Source of the DNA: Reichenbachiella versicolor
GTDB taxonomy: Bacteria; Bacteroidota; Bacteroidia; Cytophagales; Cyclobacteriaceae
Length of the DNA stretch: 64,000 nt
Direction: 5' to 3'
NCBI RefSeq assembly: GCF_003171675.1
Contig: NZ_QFZQ01000003.1
Coordinates: forward strand, 124,001 to 188,000
Positions within the stretch are counted from its first letter, which is position 1. Each line of letters opens with the position of its first letter. Below are positions 38,117-47,348 of this stretch, piece after piece. Below the pieces are notes generated by a model, which did not search any database, was not told the DNA's origin, and saw only the letters and a list, made by a program, of their open reading frames with translations. Made by a program: the position numbers and the translations under genes.

Positions 38117-38833
38117 TTGAAGAGAATTGATATAAAGTCTTTAGTAGTATATGAAGATGATAGTTTTGTAGCTATTAACAAACCTCCTTTCGTCTCTACA
38201 TTGGAAGATCGAAATGACCCTTATAACATTTTGTCTTTGTATAAGGAACAGTTTGGAGACGGGTTTGTCTGTCATCGTTTAGATAAAGAGACATCTGGGA
38301 CTTTATTAATTGCCAAGACTGAGGAAGCCTATCGTCATGCAGCTTTGCAATTTGAAGATAGATCTGTTCAGAAAGTTTATCATGCTTTGGTAGCAGGTCG
38401 GTTCATGGATGATGTGATCAAAGTTGATTTACCATTGAAGATAGGAGGCTCAGGAAAGGTTCGGGTCGACAATCGTCAAGGCAAAGAAGCAGAGACGCTA
38501 TTTAGAACATATCAAGAGTTTGGACATTATACAATAGTAGAAGCAAAACCAGTTACTGGACGTCGCCATCAAATAAGAGTACATTTAGCTTATATAGAAT
38601 ATCCGATAGTAGGAGATGGGCAATATGGAGGAGAACCAGTATTCCTTTCAAGTTTTAAAAAGAAGTACAAGCCATCAAGAGAAAGAGAAGAACGACCTTT
38701 ATTTGATAGAGTAGCATTGCATGCCTATTCATTAGAGTTTAAAGATCTCAATGGTAATACGGTGAAAATAGAGAGTGATTATCCAAAAGATATTCAAATG
38801 ATCATTGGAAAACTTGAGAAGTACGATAGATGA
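38117..38833 (+). CDS. RluA-family rRNA/tRNA pseudouridine synthase
   Basis: A 238-residue pseudouridine synthase. The catalytic Asp56 lies in CHRLDKETSGTLLIAK, and RHQIRVHLAYI and YPIVGDGQYGG complete the family motifs. The N-terminal S4 RNA-binding domain of larger RluA/C/D proteins is absent, giving the short form. The start is taken as TTG at 38117 because a stop codon lies in frame at 38108 and no ATG occurs near the N-terminus. The RNA target is not known. Confidence 0.88.
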   Translation: MKRIDIKSLVVYEDDSFVAINKPPFVSTLEDRNDPYNILSLYKEQFGDGFVCHRLDKETSGTLLIAKTEEAYRHAALQFEDRSVQKVYHALVAGRFMDDVIKVDLPLKIGGSGKVRVDNRQGKEAETLFRTYQEFGHYTIVEAKPVTGRRHQIRVHLAYIEYPIVGDGQYGGEPVFLSSFKKKYKPSREREERPLFDRVALHAYSLEFKDLNGNTVKIESDYPKDIQMIIGKLEKYDR

Positions 38834-39016
38834 AGAATCACTTTTGACTTAGAATGTTTAAGTAAACATTAGATTTTTACTGGATGGCTGTTATATTGAA
38901 ACTTGTTCGTTTGAAAGAAGCAATTATCTTTGATTTTTAGTGTTTTGATATTCAGATTTTTCTTTTTCCTTTCCTAGTTGCCTCCCCTTATTGTAATAGA
39001 AACTTAAATTGTCGAT

Positions 39017-39790
39017 ATGATGCAGGTAGTAATCATCGAAGATGAGGAGTTAGGAGCTGAATTTCTTGTTCAATTACTCAATAAGAGCCCATTTGAGATC
39101 GAAGTTCTAAGTGTTTTAGACAGTAAAAAAGAAGCTATTGAATGGTTTAAAGTCAATACTTGTGATCTTATTTTTAGTGATATTCACTTAGGTGATGGAA
39201 GGAGTTTTGAAGTATTTGACTCACTTAAAATTAAGATTCCAATCATTTTTACAACAGCCTACGACCAATATGCCATACAGTCTTTCGACTATTATGCTGT
39301 TGACTATTTATTGAAACCTTACAATTACGAAAAGCTCAACGCTGCTTTAGAAAAATACACCACACTTGGTATATCCGTAAAACAACAGACTGATAATATT
39401 GAAAAACTATTGACTAAATGGGAAGAGCGACAAGTCAACAGAAAAAGACAAGAAAGGTTTTTGGTAGGTAAGGGGGATCAATTTATTTCTCTGAATATTG
39501 ATGATATAGCTTGTTTTATGGCAGATGGTAAATACTTGTATTTGTTCAATAACTTGGGAGAGTGTTTTTTGTATGATGATACAATTACCAACTTGGAAGA
39601 AACACTGTCAACTAGAAAATTTTTTAGGGTTAATAGAAAGTATATCATTAATCATGCTGCAATCAAATCGATTTCAAAATATAGTGGAAGCAGAGTCAGT
39701 GTCATATTGAATATACCAGCTTTGTCAGAGGAATCTATAATTGTGAGCTCTAAAAATGTAAATGCATTCAAAGAGTGGTTGAATGCTTAA
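39017..39790 (+). CDS. LytTR-type response regulator
   Basis: A 257-residue regulator. The receiver domain (about 3-118) has the phosphoacceptor D55 in DLIFSDIHLGDG, the Lys in YAVDYLLKPYNYEKL and acidic residues IEDEE at 7-11. The C-terminal LytTR DNA-binding domain (about 155-257) is recognised by FFRVNRKYIINHAAI and the QFISLNIDDIACFMADGKY segment. LytTR proteins bind direct repeats about 21 bp apart. The companion kinase follows after 54 bp. Arrays with this period precede the protease-SusCD operon and two small secreted protein genes, the likely targets. Confidence 0.93.
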   Translation: MMQVVIIEDEELGAEFLVQLLNKSPFEIEVLSVLDSKKEAIEWFKVNTCDLIFSDIHLGDGRSFEVFDSLKIKIPIIFTTAYDQYAIQSFDYYAVDYLLKPYNYEKLNAALEKYTTLGISVKQQTDNIEKLLTKWEERQVNRKRQERFLVGKGDQFISLNIDDIACFMADGKYLYLFNNLGECFLYDDTITNLEETLSTRKFFRVNRKYIINHAAIKSISKYSGSRVSVILNIPALSEESIIVSSKNVNAFKEWLNA

Positions 39791-39844
39791 ATCAAGTCAA
39801 TTGGGAATCACCAATATGAGAGGTATCGAAATCTTAATGTTCAA

Positions 39845-41473
39845 ATGAAATTTTTAAGGGAGATAAAGAATCACTGGTTTTTCTTTAATGTAAGTGTTTT
39901 CTTGATTTTATTATTCTTTGCAATTGATTATTTGATTGCTAATAGGATTACAGATGTAACCAAAGACCTTACTGGACAAGTAATGAGACAGAGATTGATT
40001 TCTCAGAAAAACACTCTTACTTCTCTACTAGATGAATTGGACGCATATGCTATACACGCTCGCAGTGTTTTGGATAGTGCTGCAAGGCCAGATGACAAAG
40101 AAATACTTTCAAAATTGGCAATGGTAAGTGAGTTTAGCCTAGCTCATGATAACATAGTAAGCAGTTGGGCATATGTACGAGATGTTCAAACAGGAACCAA
40201 GAAGATTTTTTCTCAATTTTCAGAGACTGATTCAGAGAGCCAAGTTTTAAATCTCATTTCTCACGTAGGGCTACATACAGATACATTGGTGAGTGAAATA
40301 GTTAGAGACCAAGATTCTATTTTTGAGCGCAAGATTCTTATTAAAGAAATTTTGCCTGATAAGGTGTTAGTTTTTGGTTATGATATTGATCTTATAGGTT
40401 TTTGGAAGAAATATTCTTATCGGTATCCTACAGCAAGTGGATATGACGTGCTTTTTGATGAAAGCGGTATTTGTCTATTTCATCCAGAATCTAAGTATAT
40501 AGGTCAGCGTTTAGATTCTTATTTTAAAGAAGTTACATCTGATCAGGTATTTCACAGAGCGAGAGAGTTAGAAAAAGAACCTTTTCCATCGCTTCAGAAG
40601 TTATTAAGTACTCAAGTACTGTCAGAGTTTTTAGCTCTAGATGTAATTAGGTATTACGATGTGCTAAATGCTGCAAGTGAAAGACAGATAATTCATGTCA
40701 TTAGTTTTCCTGTTGAGATCAACAAACAAGAATCTATCCTTTCAGTCAAACGTTATTTTTATTGGATTAGTGGGTTGACCTTGCTCACTTTTATTGTCAT
40801 ATTAGGACTATCTAGATTACAGTTGAAGAATGAGTTCAATAGGAATTTACTCTACGAACGAGAAAAAGAGCAACTCAAACTGATGAATGAACAGTATCAG
40901 CGAGAAAATGCTGTTCTTCAACTGAAAAGGTTGAAAAAAGTAATAAACCCACATTTTTTATTCAATACCCTCAACTCTTTAGTCATACTTATTGACTCTA
41001 ACCCAGTGCTTTCTCAGGATTTTGTACTTAAGTTATCTGAAGTTTACAGATACCTTCTAAAAGACCCAGAAAAAAATCTAATCACTTTAAAAGAGGAAAT
41101 CGATTTTTTAGAAACCTATATTTTTTTACAACAAGTTAGGTTCAAGAGTAGTCTAAAGGTCTCGATTTCAAATGAAAATCATCGTGATTCTACGCATATT
41201 TTTATCCCCTTTTTGGCTTTGGAAACTTTGGTTGAAAATGCCATAAAACACAATCAGATTACAAAGAAAAGCCCATTGTACATTGATGTTACAGTTGAAG
41301 CTGAGCAAATAGTCGTATCCAATAACTATAACCCTAGAATCGAAAAGGAAACAGAGAGTCATCAGATAGGTTTGGACTATCTGAAAAACGTCTACAACTA
41401 TTATGGAGATTCTTTTAGGACGGAAATAGCCGACAGTAAGTTTATCTGTTACTTGCCTTTACTCCCAAAATAG
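39845..41473 (+). CDS. LytS-type sensor histidine kinase with periplasmic sensor
   Basis: A 542-residue membrane kinase. A first helix (about 13-32) is followed by a periplasmic part of about 260 residues that looks Cache-like (NNxxTSLLDELDAY..., GYDVLFDESGICLFHPE), a second helix (about 305-325) and a cytoplasmic His_kinase domain. The phosphoacceptor H370 is in NPHFLFNTLNSL, and the ATPase has ETLVENAIKHN. This design senses a periplasmic ligand and phosphorylates the adjacent LytTR regulator. Its last codons overlap the first of the 21-bp repeats. Confidence 0.92.
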   Translation: MKFLREIKNHWFFFNVSVFLILLFFAIDYLIANRITDVTKDLTGQVMRQRLISQKNTLTSLLDELDAYAIHARSVLDSAARPDDKEILSKLAMVSEFSLAHDNIVSSWAYVRDVQTGTKKIFSQFSETDSESQVLNLISHVGLHTDTLVSEIVRDQDSIFERKILIKEILPDKVLVFGYDIDLIGFWKKYSYRYPTASGYDVLFDESGICLFHPESKYIGQRLDSYFKEVTSDQVFHRARELEKEPFPSLQKLLSTQVLSEFLALDVIRYYDVLNAASERQIIHVISFPVEINKQESILSVKRYFYWISGLTLLTFIVILGLSRLQLKNEFNRNLLYEREKEQLKLMNEQYQRENAVLQLKRLKKVINPHFLFNTLNSLVILIDSNPVLSQDFVLKLSEVYRYLLKDPEKNLITLKEEIDFLETYIFLQQVRFKSSLKVSISNENHRDSTHIFIPFLALETLVENAIKHNQITKKSPLYIDVTVEAEQIVVSNNYNPRIEKETESHQIGLDYLKNVYNYYGDSFRTEIADSKFICYLPLLPK

Positions 41474-41513
41474 ATTATTTCACTCCCAAAATTTGATCAC
41501 TCAGTCCTAATTT
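41461..41513 (+). promoter_or_regulatory. Three 21-bp-period direct repeats before the protease-SusCD operon
   Basis: ACTCCCAAAAT at 41461 and 41482 and the related AGTCCTAATTT at 41503 recur with an exact 21-bp period. The array lies immediately upstream of the predicted -33 element and right after the LytTR/LytS genes. This is the geometry of a LytTR activator site. Confidence 0.6.
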
Positions 41514-41516
41514 TTT

Positions 41517-41545
41517 TTTGTTGGTAAGATGCAATTATAAGTTTG
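41517..41545 (+). promoter_or_regulatory. Predicted promoter of the metalloprotease-SusCD operon
   Basis: TTTG at 41517-41520 and TAAGTTTG at 41538-41545 (exact TAnnTTTG) are separated by 17 bp. The start codon at 41564 is 19 bp further on, implying a short leader. Confidence 0.5.
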
Positions 41546-41563
41546 TATCAAATCATAAAAAGT

Positions 41564-44074
41564 ATGAGGAGTTATTTGAGATGTTGGGTTGTACTGTTTT
41601 TTCTACTCTTTGCTTATGATGGCTATTCACAAGCGAAGGAAGAAAAAGACACTACATCAGTTGATAGTACTAGCGATGAGTTTTCTTACAAGAAATTAAT
41701 GGATGAAGGCCAGGTGAAAAAAGGTCTTTTCAGTGTGTATCAACTAAAGGAAGACATCTATTTTGAAATCCCAGACTCCTTACTGGCTCAAGACATACTG
41801 ATAGTCAATAAAATCTCTAGTGTACCTCATGCACTAAACGGTCATGGGCTAAATAAAGGAATGGCTTATGAAAATAAGCTCATTCGTTTTTATAAAGATA
41901 CCTTAATGAAGAAGGTATGGGTTAAGACCTTAAATCCCGCAGTGAAATCACCTGAAGAGGATTTGATTACTCTATCTGTCAAGAAGAATTATAGTGAATC
42001 GGTCATAGAAGAATTCGAGATAGCCTGTCAAAATGATGACTCGACGTCGGTTGTTATTAAAGTCAATAAAGTTTTTGATGGAAGAGAGAAGAGTTTTACA
42101 GACTTACTTTCTAGCACAGGTTTAGGCGGGAGTATCAAGTCGAAGTTATCGAAAATAGAATCCGTCAAGTCTTTTCCCGAAAATGTTGTAGTGAAGTCCT
42201 TGATGACGACCTCTGTTACAGAAGGAGGTGGGCCAGCGATGCCTTTGACAATCGGTATTACTGTCAATATAGTCCGTTTACCATCTCAAATAATGAAACC
42301 GAGGTTTGCAGATGATAGGATAGGTTACTTCAGTATTCCAATGGATTACTTTTCAGATGAGCAACATAGTGTTGAAAATAGACGCTTATTGACAAGGTGG
42401 AGATTGGAACCTCGAGAAGAAGATATTGAAAAATATAAGGCAGGTCAGTTGGTAGAGCCTAAGAAACCCATTGTCTATTATATAGACCCCGCAACACCCT
42501 CCAATTGGAAATCATACATCAAAAAAGGTGTATTAGATTGGAATTTGGCATTTGAAGAAGCAGGGTTCAAAAATGCAATTCAGGTTAAGATACCAGATGT
42601 TGATGATCAAGATTTTGATATTGATGACGTAAGGTACTCTGTGATTACCTATGCAGCATCAAATCAACAAAATGCCATGGGGCCTTCTATAATTGACCCC
42701 CGAAGTGGTGAGATATTGGAAGCAGATATTATTTGGTGGCATAATGTCATGAAGACTCTGCATAAATGGATCAGAATACAAACAGGCCCTATAGATCCAA
42801 ATGCAAGAGCTAATAAGTTTTCGGATGAATATATGGGAGAGGCAATAAGGTTCGTTTCTTCTCATGAAGTGGGGCATACTTTTGGATTAGCGCACAATAT
42901 GGGTGCTTCTTATAGTTATCCAGTTGATTCTCTGCGTTCTCCAACTTTTACAGAAAAAATGGCAGGAACATCTGCATCCATCATGGATTATGCGAGATAC
43001 AACTATGTGGCGCAACCTGGTGACTCAATAAAAGAGCTTCACCCAGAAATCGGTGTATATGATTTATATGCGATTGCTTGGGGTTATAGGTGGTTAGATA
43101 CTAAAACACCACAAGAAGAGGTAGATGTACTCAATCAATGGTTAAGAGCTCATGAAGATGATCCATTGTATTTCTACGGACCTCAGCAAGGTAACGGAAT
43201 CATAGATCCTCGTGCACAATCGGAAGATTTGGGTAATGATGCAGTATTAGCTAGTCAGTATGGATTACTGAATTTGAAAAGAATAGTACCTGAGATCATT
43301 AATTGGACTGAAGAGGAAGGGAAAAGTTATTACGAAGCCTCTAAGCTTTACAAAGGAGTGATCGATCAGTGGCTTCTTTATACAGGCCATGTCATGGCTA
43401 ACATAGGTGGTGTGTACCTCAATAACTCAGTCTATGGAGATGGTAAGGATAGCTATGTTCCTGTACCTACTGAAATTCAAGAAAAATCTTTAAAGTATTT
43501 GATTGATAACGCTGTACTACCCCAGAATTGGCTTTTTACACCTGAATTAATCAATAAAGTGTATGCAGTAAGAGATGCCCCTGATGGTAAGAGATACTAT
43601 TCTCCTGTGTCACTTATGAGAGCATATCAAGAGGAAGTGATGTATAGTCTTCTTAAAACAAATAGAATGATGAGGCTGGTTGATAATCAAGTATTATACA
43701 AGGAAGGACAGAAGGTATTTACAGCTCATGATATTTATGATGCACTATTCGAAGCTGTTTTTAAGAACCCATCTCAGCACTCTTTATCAATATATGAGCG
43801 TATGACTCAAAAAAATTATGTAGACGTATTGACTATTGATAGAATAAAGCTACTTAAGAAAACACATGAAAAAACACTGAGTTGCTCTCATCGCCATTTT
43901 AAGAATGTGCATTACAGCTATATTCCTAGGGTGTCGGATGAGGCATCTGGTAAACGTGCGGAGCTAGAGCGCGTCATGAAATTTTTAGAAAAAAATAAGA
44001 AAAAAGGGGATAGAGCCACCAGAGAGCACTATGGTGACTTGTTGGCAAGAATTAAATACAACCTAGAAAAATAA
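41564..44074 (+). CDS. Exported zinc metalloprotease (DUF5117/DUF4953 type)
   Basis: An 836-residue protein with a signal peptide (about 1-22, ending GYSQA). The central zinc site HEVGHTFGLAH (434-444) has the three His ligands and catalytic Glu of the metzincin pattern, with a downstream SIMDYARYN Met-turn. An N-terminal beta-rich domain (about 60-330) and helical C-terminal domain flank it, as in Bacteroidota proteases with DUF5117 and DUF4953. An upstream TTG at 41543 is rejected as start because the ATG gives a normal signal peptide. It leads an operon with SusC (6 bp gap), SusD and a lipoprotein, suggesting protein or peptide uptake. Confidence 0.92.
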   Translation: MRSYLRCWVVLFFLLFAYDGYSQAKEEKDTTSVDSTSDEFSYKKLMDEGQVKKGLFSVYQLKEDIYFEIPDSLLAQDILIVNKISSVPHALNGHGLNKGMAYENKLIRFYKDTLMKKVWVKTLNPAVKSPEEDLITLSVKKNYSESVIEEFEIACQNDDSTSVVIKVNKVFDGREKSFTDLLSSTGLGGSIKSKLSKIESVKSFPENVVVKSLMTTSVTEGGGPAMPLTIGITVNIVRLPSQIMKPRFADDRIGYFSIPMDYFSDEQHSVENRRLLTRWRLEPREEDIEKYKAGQLVEPKKPIVYYIDPATPSNWKSYIKKGVLDWNLAFEEAGFKNAIQVKIPDVDDQDFDIDDVRYSVITYAASNQQNAMGPSIIDPRSGEILEADIIWWHNVMKTLHKWIRIQTGPIDPNARANKFSDEYMGEAIRFVSSHEVGHTFGLAHNMGASYSYPVDSLRSPTFTEKMAGTSASIMDYARYNYVAQPGDSIKELHPEIGVYDLYAIAWGYRWLDTKTPQEEVDVLNQWLRAHEDDPLYFYGPQQGNGIIDPRAQSEDLGNDAVLASQYGLLNLKRIVPEIINWTEEEGKSYYEASKLYKGVIDQWLLYTGHVMANIGGVYLNNSVYGDGKDSYVPVPTEIQEKSLKYLIDNAVLPQNWLFTPELINKVYAVRDAPDGKRYYSPVSLMRAYQEEVMYSLLKTNRMMRLVDNQVLYKEGQKVFTAHDIYDALFEAVFKNPSQHSLSIYERMTQKNYVDVLTIDRIKLLKKTHEKTLSCSHRHFKNVHYSYIPRVSDEASGKRAELERVMKFLEKNKKKGDRATREHYGDLLARIKYNLEK

Positions 44075-44079
44075 GAGAT

Positions 44080-47000
44080 ATGATGAAGCATCTGATCTAC
44101 ATATTCCTACTCTTTCCGATAGCTGCTTTTGCTCAAAAGCAAGTAAGCGGTCAGGTAATTGATATTGAGAATCAAGAACCTATTATAGGTGCTTCTGTAT
44201 ACGTGTCTCTTACAGCAGTAGAACAGGAGCGTTCAGTAGTTGGAGGACTGACGGATATTGATGGAAAGTTTTCATTTGAAGTCCCTGAGCAAGCAAAAAA
44301 TCTGATCGTTTCATTTACAGGATATGAAACACAAACAATTAAAATCGACCAGCAGACTAATGATTTAAAGATCTCTCTTAAGCTATCAGTACAAATGCTG
44401 GATGAGATTGTTACCACTGGATATCAAGAGACTACTTTGCGAAAAGCAACTTCATCTTATGTCAAAGTGGAGGCTAAGGATATCAAGCAAGTAGGAGTGG
44501 CAGACGTAGATCAAATGCTTGCTGGTCAGTTAGCAGGTGTTTGGGTACAACCAACCAATGGAGCCCCAGGAGCACCTGCTAAAATCAGGATTAGAGGTAC
44601 AGCAACTTTGAATGGATCTTCAGACCCTCTTTGGGTATTGGATGGAATACCGCTTGACGGTAATCAAGTACCCAGCGATTTTACTGATAAAGATAATATT
44701 GATCAGCTGAAAACGTACCCAATTGCAGGTATCAACCCAGATGATATAGAAAGTATAACAGTATTGAAAGATGCAGCAGCTACCTCGATATATGGTGCCA
44801 GAGCAGCAAACGGCGTTATCGTAATAACTACAAAGACAGGTGAAAAAGGGAAAAATAGGATTAATATCAACGCAGCTACTTTTATCACTCAACGCCCGGA
44901 TTTTAGTAAGCTCAATTTAATGAATTCATCTCAAAAAGTAGATTTTGAGCTTTTCTTAGCAAGTAGACCAGATTTAGACTATCAATCAGAAAGAGGGGAA
45001 GTAGCTCGGATACTCAATTCATTGGGAGAGTATGACGATTTAGCTGAAAAAGGTTTTTCAGGTTTAAGTCCAGAAGCCCAAGCCGCCATTAATAAACTTA
45101 GAACAACGAATACCAATTGGGGAGAAGAGCTATATCGAACAACAATTAATCAGCAATATGGTTTGAGCATGTCAGGAGGGAATGACAAAAATGTGTATTA
45201 CTTCTCAGCTGGTTATTATGATGAACAAGCAGCAACTATAGGAGCTGGCAAAAGGAGGTTTAACCTTACCGTTAAGAATACCTATTCTCTTAACAACTAT
45301 TTAAAATTTGGAGCAGCATTATTTGGAAGTCAAAATAAAACCTACTCTTATTTAAGGGAAAGAGATGCTATAACCAGTCCAGCGGCATATGTGAGAAATG
45401 TAAACCCATATTTAGGATTACGGGACGAGAATGGTGATTTCATTTATGATCCAGACCTTACTGAGATTTCTGATGTTGATCTTGACTATAATGTACTCGA
45501 AGAAAGGCAAAATACAAGTAATGAGTTAATTGCAAATTCGTTTAAGTCAATTTTTAATCTTGATTTACGAACGAATATAGGTTTAAGATTATCTACTCAG
45601 CTAGGACTTCAGTTTGACAATGAAAGGTCAGAGCAGTTCTCAGATGAGAATAGTTATTTCACTAGAAAATTTGAATTAAGGTCTAAGTACACAGATTCAT
45701 CTGGAGAGGATTTGTTTTACCTGCCCAAAGGAGGAATTATTCAGAACTCAAACTCTAATGCCTTTCAATATACTTGGAAAACTACAGCAAACTATGGGCA
45801 GTTGTTTTTCGATAGACACGATGTTGATATACTAATAGGGACTGAGTTTAGAGAAAGAACTAATACAGATATAGATAATAAAGCATTTGGGTTTAATCCT
45901 AATACTTTGACATCAATTCCAATCACTAATGATTTAGTATTAACGAATTCTGGTTTTAAACAATATCAAAAGTTTGTGGCACATGATGCTTTTACTTCTT
46001 TTTTTGGGACTCTATCATATATATATAGTAGTAAGTATTCGATATACAGCAGTTTAAGATATGATGGATCCAATCTGTTTGGAGTAAATCCAAAATTCAG
46101 GTATCTGCCAATCTGGTCTGTTGCAGGTGCTTGGACGCTATCAAACGAGAGTTTTTTTAGTAGTAGTTATTTAGATATTCTAAAATTCAGAGTATCGTAT
46201 GGGATACAAGGAAATATCGATAAAACTACATCCCCTTTTGTAATAGGGACTTTTAATACAGAGAGTGTTTTACCAGGGATAGAAGAGGAGGTTATTAGAA
46301 CCACAGGCGCACCAAATGCCGATTTAAGATGGGAAAAAACCACTTCTATCAATCTAGGATTTGATCTTGGGCTATGGGGGAATAGAGTATTTCTTACTAG
46401 TGATTATTATTATCGTAAGAGTACAGATATCATTGGATTTAGATCTGTGCCATTAGAATCAGGTTTTAACTTTATCAATACTAATTGGGCGACAATTAGT
46501 AACAGAGGATTCGAGATTGTTTTAAATACTGTCAATGTATCTAATAAACGTTTTCGGTGGTCTACAGCTTTTAACATCTCATCCAATAAGAGTAAAGTCA
46601 ATCAAATAGAAATAAGGGAAGAAGAATTTACCCCTTCAAGAAAGGGATATGGTGCAGATGCTGTTTTTGCAATCAAGACAGATGGGGTAGATAGTAATGG
46701 CTTACCCTTGTTTAAAAAAGATGGAAGAACTTTAACTGCTGTTGAGTTTTACAATTTAGCTGAAGGTACGGATGGAAGTCAGCTGACTAGAGAAGAACAT
46801 AGAAATTTATATACTTATATAGGTGATGCTGCTCCTAAGTTTACTGGAGGATTGAATAACACATTTCGTTACGGCCCATTTGATTTACAAATATCTGCCA
46901 ATTTTAGCTTCAAACAACTAGTGCGGAGATTACCATCATATAATATGACAGTAACTAGCCCTCGGTTAAACTATAGTACTGAAATTCTTTCTGCTGGTGA

Positions 47001-47346
47001 AGGTAGTTTACCAGGATTGATAGGGAGAAAATCAAGAGGGTTTGATACTGAGCTGGTATATAGATGGTTTAACTCATTTGACGTAGGAAACACTTACGAT
47101 CATTTTGATATTTGGATTAAGGAAATCTCATATGTCAGAATTAATAGCATTCGATTAGGGTATAATCTACCTAATCAAGCACTTAAAAAACTTAATATTT
47201 CTTCAGCTAGGGTTTTTGTTGAGGGAAGAAACTTATTTGTTTTTGGTACGAAGATTGAAAACTTCTTTGATCCAGAAACTTACGGTAGTCAATATGCACA
47301 GCCGATTCCTCGAATGATTTCTACAGGTTTAAAGGTATCGTTTTAA
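44080..47346 (+). CDS. SusC/RagA-family TonB-linked outer membrane receptor
   Basis: A 1088-residue outer-membrane transporter. The signal peptide (1-18, AFA-Q) is followed by a carboxypeptidase-regulatory-like domain (about 20-105), then the plug (PLWVLDGIPLDG, IESITVLKDAAATSIYGARAANGVIVITTK) and a long beta-barrel (from about 280). The barrel ends in GLKVSF with a terminal aromatic residue. It imports large ligands using TonB energy together with SusD. The gene order with a protease, and no glycosidase nearby, suggests a peptide ligand. The STN domain is absent. Confidence 0.95.
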   Translation: MMKHLIYIFLLFPIAAFAQKQVSGQVIDIENQEPIIGASVYVSLTAVEQERSVVGGLTDIDGKFSFEVPEQAKNLIVSFTGYETQTIKIDQQTNDLKISLKLSVQMLDEIVTTGYQETTLRKATSSYVKVEAKDIKQVGVADVDQMLAGQLAGVWVQPTNGAPGAPAKIRIRGTATLNGSSDPLWVLDGIPLDGNQVPSDFTDKDNIDQLKTYPIAGINPDDIESITVLKDAAATSIYGARAANGVIVITTKTGEKGKNRININAATFITQRPDFSKLNLMNSSQKVDFELFLASRPDLDYQSERGEVARILNSLGEYDDLAEKGFSGLSPEAQAAINKLRTTNTNWGEELYRTTINQQYGLSMSGGNDKNVYYFSAGYYDEQAATIGAGKRRFNLTVKNTYSLNNYLKFGAALFGSQNKTYSYLRERDAITSPAAYVRNVNPYLGLRDENGDFIYDPDLTEISDVDLDYNVLEERQNTSNELIANSFKSIFNLDLRTNIGLRLSTQLGLQFDNERSEQFSDENSYFTRKFELRSKYTDSSGEDLFYLPKGGIIQNSNSNAFQYTWKTTANYGQLFFDRHDVDILIGTEFRERTNTDIDNKAFGFNPNTLTSIPITNDLVLTNSGFKQYQKFVAHDAFTSFFGTLSYIYSSKYSIYSSLRYDGSNLFGVNPKFRYLPIWSVAGAWTLSNESFFSSSYLDILKFRVSYGIQGNIDKTTSPFVIGTFNTESVLPGIEEEVIRTTGAPNADLRWEKTTSINLGFDLGLWGNRVFLTSDYYYRKSTDIIGFRSVPLESGFNFINTNWATISNRGFEIVLNTVNVSNKRFRWSTAFNISSNKSKVNQIEIREEEFTPSRKGYGADAVFAIKTDGVDSNGLPLFKKDGRTLTAVEFYNLAEGTDGSQLTREEHRNLYTYIGDAAPKFTGGLNNTFRYGPFDLQISANFSFKQLVRRLPSYNMTVTSPRLNYSTEILSAGEGSLPGLIGRKSRGFDTELVYRWFNSFDVGNTYDHFDIWIKEISYVRINSIRLGYNLPNQALKKLNISSARVFVEGRNLFVFGTKIENFFDPETYGSQYAQPIPRMISTGLKVSF

Positions 47347-47348
47347 TT

